From Candidatus Nanoarchaeia archaeon (GTDB taxonomy: Archaea > Nanoarchaeota > Nanoarchaeia > SCGC-AAA011-G17 > JAFCDX01), in NCBI GenBank assembly GCA_028717785.1, contig JAQUND010000002.1, forward strand, positions 62,001 to 126,000: DNA of 64,000 nucleotides, given 5' to 3'. Below are positions 60,093 through 64,000 of the stretch, in pieces. The notes below the pieces were generated by a model that saw nothing but the letters and a program-made list of their open reading frames with translations, was not told where the DNA came from and did not search any database. Each line of letters opens with the position of its first letter. Positions within the stretch are counted from its first letter, which is position 1. Made by a program: the position numbers and the translations under genes.

Positions 60093-60884
60093 TTATTTAT
60101 ATGTATATCCTGATAGTGATCCCCCATAAACTCTAATTAATTCTTTCATTTTACTTACAGGAACATAATCTACAAGTTTCCAAAGACCTATAAAAGCTCC
60201 AGTTTGATCATGTCTAAAATTTGCTCTATCATATAATTTAGATAAAGGTTTATCTCCAGCTGTAAAAACTAATTTATTGTTACCTTTATCATCTTCCCAT
60301 ACCTCAACGGTTCCATCCCAAGTTTCATAAATATTAAAAAATTTACATTCACCAGTTCCAAGATTAACTTTACCTAAAGGTAAAATAGAGGAATGCCCTT
60401 TTTTTAATTCTCCACCTATTTCAGGAGGGGTAGCATATCTTCCAATACCTAAAGATTTAAAAGCATCTTCTTTTCTAAAAAATCCTCCTTCATCAGATAC
60501 TTTTTTTTCATTTCTAACTCTTTCTGAAGGCAAAAAGAATTCAGTTTTAAATTCTCTTTCAATTTTTTCTCCTTTACCAGTTGGAGCTTTTACAGGAGCA
60601 AGAGTTCCTGCTGATGCAGTAGATTTAACATAAGACCCCCCAAGTTCTTTAGCTCTTTCATCAAATATAATAGAAATATCGCTACCTGCACCAAATACCT
60701 CTTCTGCAGCTTCAGCTCTTGCTTTAGCTTTTCCTGCATCTTTAATAATATTAGCTTGAGTAGTAGCTAATTGAATTTCTTTATCATGATTACCTGCAGC
60801 TTTAGTTTTTATATCTTGCATTCTAACAAGATCCTTTTGACCATATCCTTCATTTAATTCTTCATTTACAAAACGTGCTCTCAT
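60093..60884 (-). CDS. Ala/Lys-rich virion-associated protein, 263 aa
   Basis: Begins MRARFVNEELNEGYG, a variant tag head (F-V-N-E). A long Ala/Lys/Glu-rich helix covers about residues 20-65 (ATTQANIIKDAGKAKARAEA), and a Pro/Gly/Lys linker follows (about 85-120). GGFFRKEDAFKSLGIGRYAT (about 138-157) recalls the F-x-R...LGIG part of the tag. The C-terminal domain is beta-rich (KFFNIYETWDGTVEVWEDDK). It might be an internal head or scaffold-like protein, but no family is recognised. It lies between two multi-tag genes. Confidence 0.65.
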   Translation of the reverse strand: MRARFVNEELNEGYGQKDLVRMQDIKTKAAGNHDKEIQLATTQANIIKDAGKAKARAEAAEEVFGAGSDISIIFDERAKELGGSYVKSTASAGTLAPVKAPTGKGEKIEREFKTEFFLPSERVRNEKKVSDEGGFFRKEDAFKSLGIGRYATPPEIGGELKKGHSSILPLGKVNLGTGECKFFNIYETWDGTVEVWEDDKGNNKLVFTAGDKPLSKLYDRANFRHDQTGAFIGLWKLVDYVPVSKMKELIRVYGGSLSGYTYK

Positions 60885-62131
60885 ATTTTATTTTTTATTT
60901 TATTATCTATTATTTCTTGCATTTCTTCTAAAGCTGTTGTAGATTCATAAAAATAACCATCTAATAAATCTTTTGAAGAAATAGCAGTATATTTTGTAGA
61001 TATAACTGTATTTTTCGATTTATTTAAATAAGCATCTTTTAATTCTAAAATTAAAATTGGAAATCCTTTATAATCTCTAATTAATTCTATTATATTAAAT
61101 TTTTCATAAATATATTTTATAGAAAAAACCCAATCTGTTTCTTCTATAAATTTTTCATCAGAATATTTTTTACCAATTTTAAATTTATCTAAATTAGAAC
61201 CTTCTCTATCAAAATTAAAAGATTCATTTATCATTTTTTCTAAATTTAATAATTTGTTTATTAATTCTTTTAATTCATAATCAGATGAATTTAATCTGAT
61301 TTTATTTAATTCTTTAAGTTGTTTTTCTGTTAATCTCTTATAGGATTTATATTTTCCTTTTGACCTAATTAAATTTTGTAATTTTATATTATTAATTTTT
61401 TTAGAATATTTAAATAAGTCTTCTAATAAATCCATAACTTCTATTGATTCATCAAAAGATAATTTAGGACGTTTACTTTGATCTATAAGTATTTTTATTT
61501 TTTTTATAGCTTCTTCAGCAGTAAAATAATAATCAGTACTTTCCGAAATTGAAGTAGCCATATAAAAATTTTTCAAAGGATTATATAAAACTAAAATAGG
61601 AAAATCCTTATAATTCCTAATTATTTTAAATATTTCTAAATTTTCACTTTCTGCATTTCCTAAAGAATAATGCCAATTAATTTTTTCTATAAATTCTTCA
61701 TCAGAATATTTTTTACCGATATTCATTTTATTAAAAGCAGATCCTTCTCTATTAAAATGAATAGATTCATCTAATTTAAGAAGTGTTTTAAATCCAGAAT
61801 TTGAAAGTTTCTTCCATAATAATTCTATCCAATCAATTTTTTTATTATTAATAGTTAAATATTCATCAATATAATCTCCTATTTTATAAAGATATTTTTC
61901 CTTAAAAAATAAATAAGTTTTACCATGAGCAATTTTTCTTTCTCTCCCCATTATAATATCTTCTGGAATTTTATCAGTTTTAAGAATAGCAGATAAATGA
62001 TTATAAATCCATTCTATAGCTTCATTTGAATTATTAAAATCTCTTTTTATAAAAAAACCAATATCCATAGATTTTTTAGGATCTTTTCCTCTTTCAAAAT
62101 TTAAAACCTCCTTAATTATAATGGCTTTCAT
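60881..62131 (-). CDS. Triple-tagged protein, 416 aa
   Basis: Start chosen at 62131 so that the protein begins with a tag (MKAIIIKEVLNFERGKDPKK, SMDIG); an in-frame ATG at 62191 would add 20 residues and run into the upstream gene. Tag 2 is LKLDESIHFNREGSAFNKMN, IG (near base 61750) and tag 3 MINESFNFDREGSNLDKFKI, G (near base 61210). Domain 1 matches the first domain of 50592. Domains 2 and 3 both follow the pattern KYSDE(E/K)FIE...W, then IRDYKGFPILI and YTAISS. It overlaps the downstream gene by 4 bases. Strong evidence for duplication of tag-domain units. Confidence 0.82.
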   Translation of the reverse strand: MKAIIIKEVLNFERGKDPKKSMDIGFFIKRDFNNSNEAIEWIYNHLSAILKTDKIPEDIIMGRERKIAHGKTYLFFKEKYLYKIGDYIDEYLTINNKKIDWIELLWKKLSNSGFKTLLKLDESIHFNREGSAFNKMNIGKKYSDEEFIEKINWHYSLGNAESENLEIFKIIRNYKDFPILVLYNPLKNFYMATSISESTDYYFTAEEAIKKIKILIDQSKRPKLSFDESIEVMDLLEDLFKYSKKINNIKLQNLIRSKGKYKSYKRLTEKQLKELNKIRLNSSDYELKELINKLLNLEKMINESFNFDREGSNLDKFKIGKKYSDEKFIEETDWVFSIKYIYEKFNIIELIRDYKGFPILILELKDAYLNKSKNTVISTKYTAISSKDLLDGYFYESTTALEEMQEIIDNKIKNKI

Positions 62132-62168
62132 TTTATAATTCAACTTTATTTTATTTATCTTTATAAAA

Positions 62169-64000
62169 TTAAGGAAATCCTGGTATTCCAAAACACTTAG
62201 CCCCTGTTGGTGCCCATGCAGTTAATAAAAAAGTCATCCATGGAATATTAATTGGTTTAAGATTTTCATATTTAGGAAATGGATCTATTAAAACTAATAC
62301 CATCATAGCACCAATCAAATCTTTTTTTAAAAATTTAATAGTATTAGTAGTACCTTGTTGAATAGCATTAGTATTCATTACATCTTCATTTTTGAGTTCA
62401 AATTTAGAAATAATTTTACTTACAGCTCCTGAATTGAGAGTTTCATTAATATTACTTTCTATTTTATTTAATGGTTTAGGACTTTTTATAGTTATAGCAA
62501 AATTAGCAGTTCCGGGATTAGTAGCTAAAGGCAAAGGTGCTAATAATAAAGGTAAACCTATCTCCATTATATTTAATTTTTCTAAACTATTATCAAGATT
62601 TTTTTCAGTTATCTGTATAGTTGTAATTGGAGGGTCTACTTCAATATCTTTTTTCTTATATAACCCTTTTATAGTTCCATCATATAATTCTTTAATTATT
62701 TCATATTTTTTTTCTAATATCCATTTTCTTTTTTTAATTGTTAAAATTTCTTCTTCAATACTAACTCTATTAGTTTCCCATTCAGCAAATTGTTCTTCAT
62801 AAAGTATATTTCTTTTTACTATAGTTAAATTTCTATCTAATTTGGGTTTAACTAATTTATTATTTCTTTTTAATTCAGCAAGTTCTAACAATCTATATTC
62901 TAAAGCTTCTATATCTGATTTAGTTTTATCTAAATAAGCTTTAAGAAAATCCTTTTTAAAAGTTTTAAATCCATCAGATATAGCTTTTTTTAAAGCAGCT
63001 ATTTCTCTCTTTATTATTGCAACAGGATCTACAAAAGGAACATGATATTCTGCTGAATAATTTACAAAAAGTATCCAAGGAAATGGAAACATTCCTGTTA
63101 TAGTTAATCCAATAACCATAAATCCCCAAGGTAATTGAAAAGCTTTAAGAGGAATATAAACAATAGGTAAAGAAACTGGTCCAATAGGGGGAGGAATTCC
63201 TGTTGCCCATCCTATTCCAGGAGTTGCAACAGAAGCAAGAGTAGCAAAAGCACAATATTTTAACCAATAACGTATATCTCCCGGATCAATTTTTGTATGA
63301 GGGCTAAGATATTCACTTTCTTCTAATGGTTTAGGACAAGTACTTTCATTTCCTATAACATAATATCTATATTCTTCTCCATCTATTTCTATTGTAGTAT
63401 ATGCATTAAAAAACATATAAATATCATCCATTTCTTTATAATTATCTTCTATAGCTATTTTTAATTCTTCATATCTTATCCAAGATGAACTAAAAAATTT
63501 TTCAATAGATGTTCCTTCAGAAAAAGTAGCTTGAAATTTATTTGTTTTAATAGAAAAATTTTGAGATAATAATTGAGAAATTGTCAATGAAAAATCAAAA
63601 AGAAAAGAAATTATACTTACAAGTTCTTGTTTTCTATTTTCTGAAATATTTTTATTAGATTTTCCAATTTCTGTTAAATAATTTTTAACAACATCAGTTT
63701 TTTGTCCAGATTTTGGATCTGTATTATCATATTTAGTTTTTATTAAAGTATAATAATCTGGAATATTTGTTTCAGATATCCAGGAATCTAAATTACCTAT
63801 AGTTAATTCTATAGAATAATTTTGTATTCTTTCTTTAATTTGATTAAAACTATACTTATCAACAAAATACCTATTTATTAAAATTTCAGATATTATTTTA
63901 ATAAAAGCATTTACAGTATCATTTTTATCATAAAAAGATGCTAAAGATTCCGATAATTTAAAATAATAATCTATTAAATTAAATTCAGAATTTAAAGGAA
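62169..64000 (-). CDS. Large membrane-segment/coiled-coil protein, 5' end outside the window
   Basis: The frame is open from 62169 to the window edge at 64000 without an in-frame ATG that must be the start (a TTG near 63587 is only internal), so at least 609 residues are seen and the N terminus is missing. Features in order: helical N-terminal part; a hydrophobic, Pro-rich section (KAFQLPWGFMVIGLTITGMF and PFPWILFVNY) that could span or insert in a membrane; a coiled coil rich in Lys/Glu (FLKAYLDKTKSDIEALEYRL); and a C-terminal hydrophobic end (WMTFLLTAWAP). A large virion protein with membrane-active parts (ejection or tail-tip) is possible. Family not recognised. Confidence 0.7.
   Translation of the reverse strand, partial: PLNSEFNLIDYYFKLSESLASFYDKNDTVNAFIKIISEILINRYFVDKYSFNQIKERIQNYSIELTIGNLDSWISETNIPDYYTLIKTKYDNTDPKSGQKTDVVKNYLTEIGKSNKNISENRKQELVSIISFLFDFSLTISQLLSQNFSIKTNKFQATFSEGTSIEKFFSSSWIRYEELKIAIEDNYKEMDDIYMFFNAYTTIEIDGEEYRYYVIGNESTCPKPLEESEYLSPHTKIDPGDIRYWLKYCAFATLASVATPGIGWATGIPPPIGPVSLPIVYIPLKAFQLPWGFMVIGLTITGMFPFPWILFVNYSAEYHVPFVDPVAIIKREIAALKKAISDGFKTFKKDFLKAYLDKTKSDIEALEYRLLELAELKRNNKLVKPKLDRNLTIVKRNILYEEQFAEWETNRVSIEEEILTIKKRKWILEKKYEIIKELYDGTIKGLYKKKDIEVDPPITTIQITEKNLDNSLEKLNIMEIGLPLLLAPLPLATNPGTANFAITIKSPKPLNKIESNINETLNSGAVSKIISKFELKNEDVMNTNAIQQGTTNTIKFLKKDLIGAMMVLVLIDPFPKYENLKPINIPWMTFLLTAWAPTGAKCFGIPGFP

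Noticed and set aside
62392..62802. Rightward open frame of 136 codons
   Set aside because: Antisense of the leftward gene at 62169, whose frame is open across the whole region.
1..64000. Alternative genetic code (recoded stop codon)
   Set aside because: Conserved proteins such as thymidylate kinase, gp25-like and the AAA ATPase read through at full length with standard stops at expected places.

Overview
The window is a 64 kb piece of a large, AT-rich (by eye roughly a quarter to 30% GC), strictly coding-dense tailed-phage genome, most likely a contractile-tailed (T4-like) phage of a Bacteroidetes host. Reasons: T4-type baseplate wedge genes (gp25-like, gp6-like, gp7-like) and a possible gp13-like neck gene; very large tail-fibre genes; four free-standing GIY-YIG homing endonucleases; phage-type nucleotide and transcription genes (thymidylate kinase, ECF-type sigma factor, S1-like protein); host-type promoters of the Bacteroidetes form TAnnTTTG; and start codons preceded by A-rich leaders rather than Shine-Dalgarno sequences. 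The standard genetic code fits. No integrase, reverse transcriptase, CRISPR array or ordinary tRNA gene was seen.

Layout. 0-2.5 kb (+): tandem small genes carrying a recurring N-terminal motif, [LIV]-x-E followed by S/N-L-x-F-x-R-G-x-x-P-x-x-x-L-x-I-G (called here the ESLxFxRG tag). 2.5-2.8 kb (+): a tmRNA gene in circularly permuted order (acceptor half first, tag-coding half second) with its own terminator. 2.8-6.9 kb (+): homing endonuclease, small membrane and charged proteins, thymidylate kinase, sigma factor and a possible membrane anti-sigma. 7.0-32.8 kb (-): a long leftward tail-fibre and receptor-binding operon of huge beta-rich proteins, including three paralogues with an identical N-terminal anchor and swapped C-terminal domains; it is interrupted at 9.8-10.7 kb by a rightward, self-contained 'moron' encoding a secreted metallopeptidase-like protein. 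32.9-35.9 kb (+): S1-like protein, a cluster of small genes driven by two near-identical Bacteroidetes promoters, and tandem terminators. 35.9-58.7 kb (+): neck and baseplate genes interleaved with many tagged proteins (LRR-like, ankyrin-like and unknown cargo), a VWA-metallopeptidase/MoxR ATPase pair, a C39-like peptidase and an acetyltransferase. 58.7-64 kb (-): more multi-tag proteins and a large membrane-segment protein that runs off the edge.

How it may work together. Tagged proteins sit among virion genes. Their N termini resemble the capsid-targeting sequence of T4 internal proteins (short head ending in hydrophobic-x-E, the kind of site cut by the T4 prohead protease). Several genes carry two or three tags in one frame, each in front of a new domain, as expected of polyproteins cut at each tag. 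My leading hypothesis is a large set of proteins packaged into the capsid and delivered into the host. The permuted tmRNA, S1-like protein and sigma factor point to phage control of host translation and transcription. These functional links are inferences; the sequence patterns themselves are visible directly.
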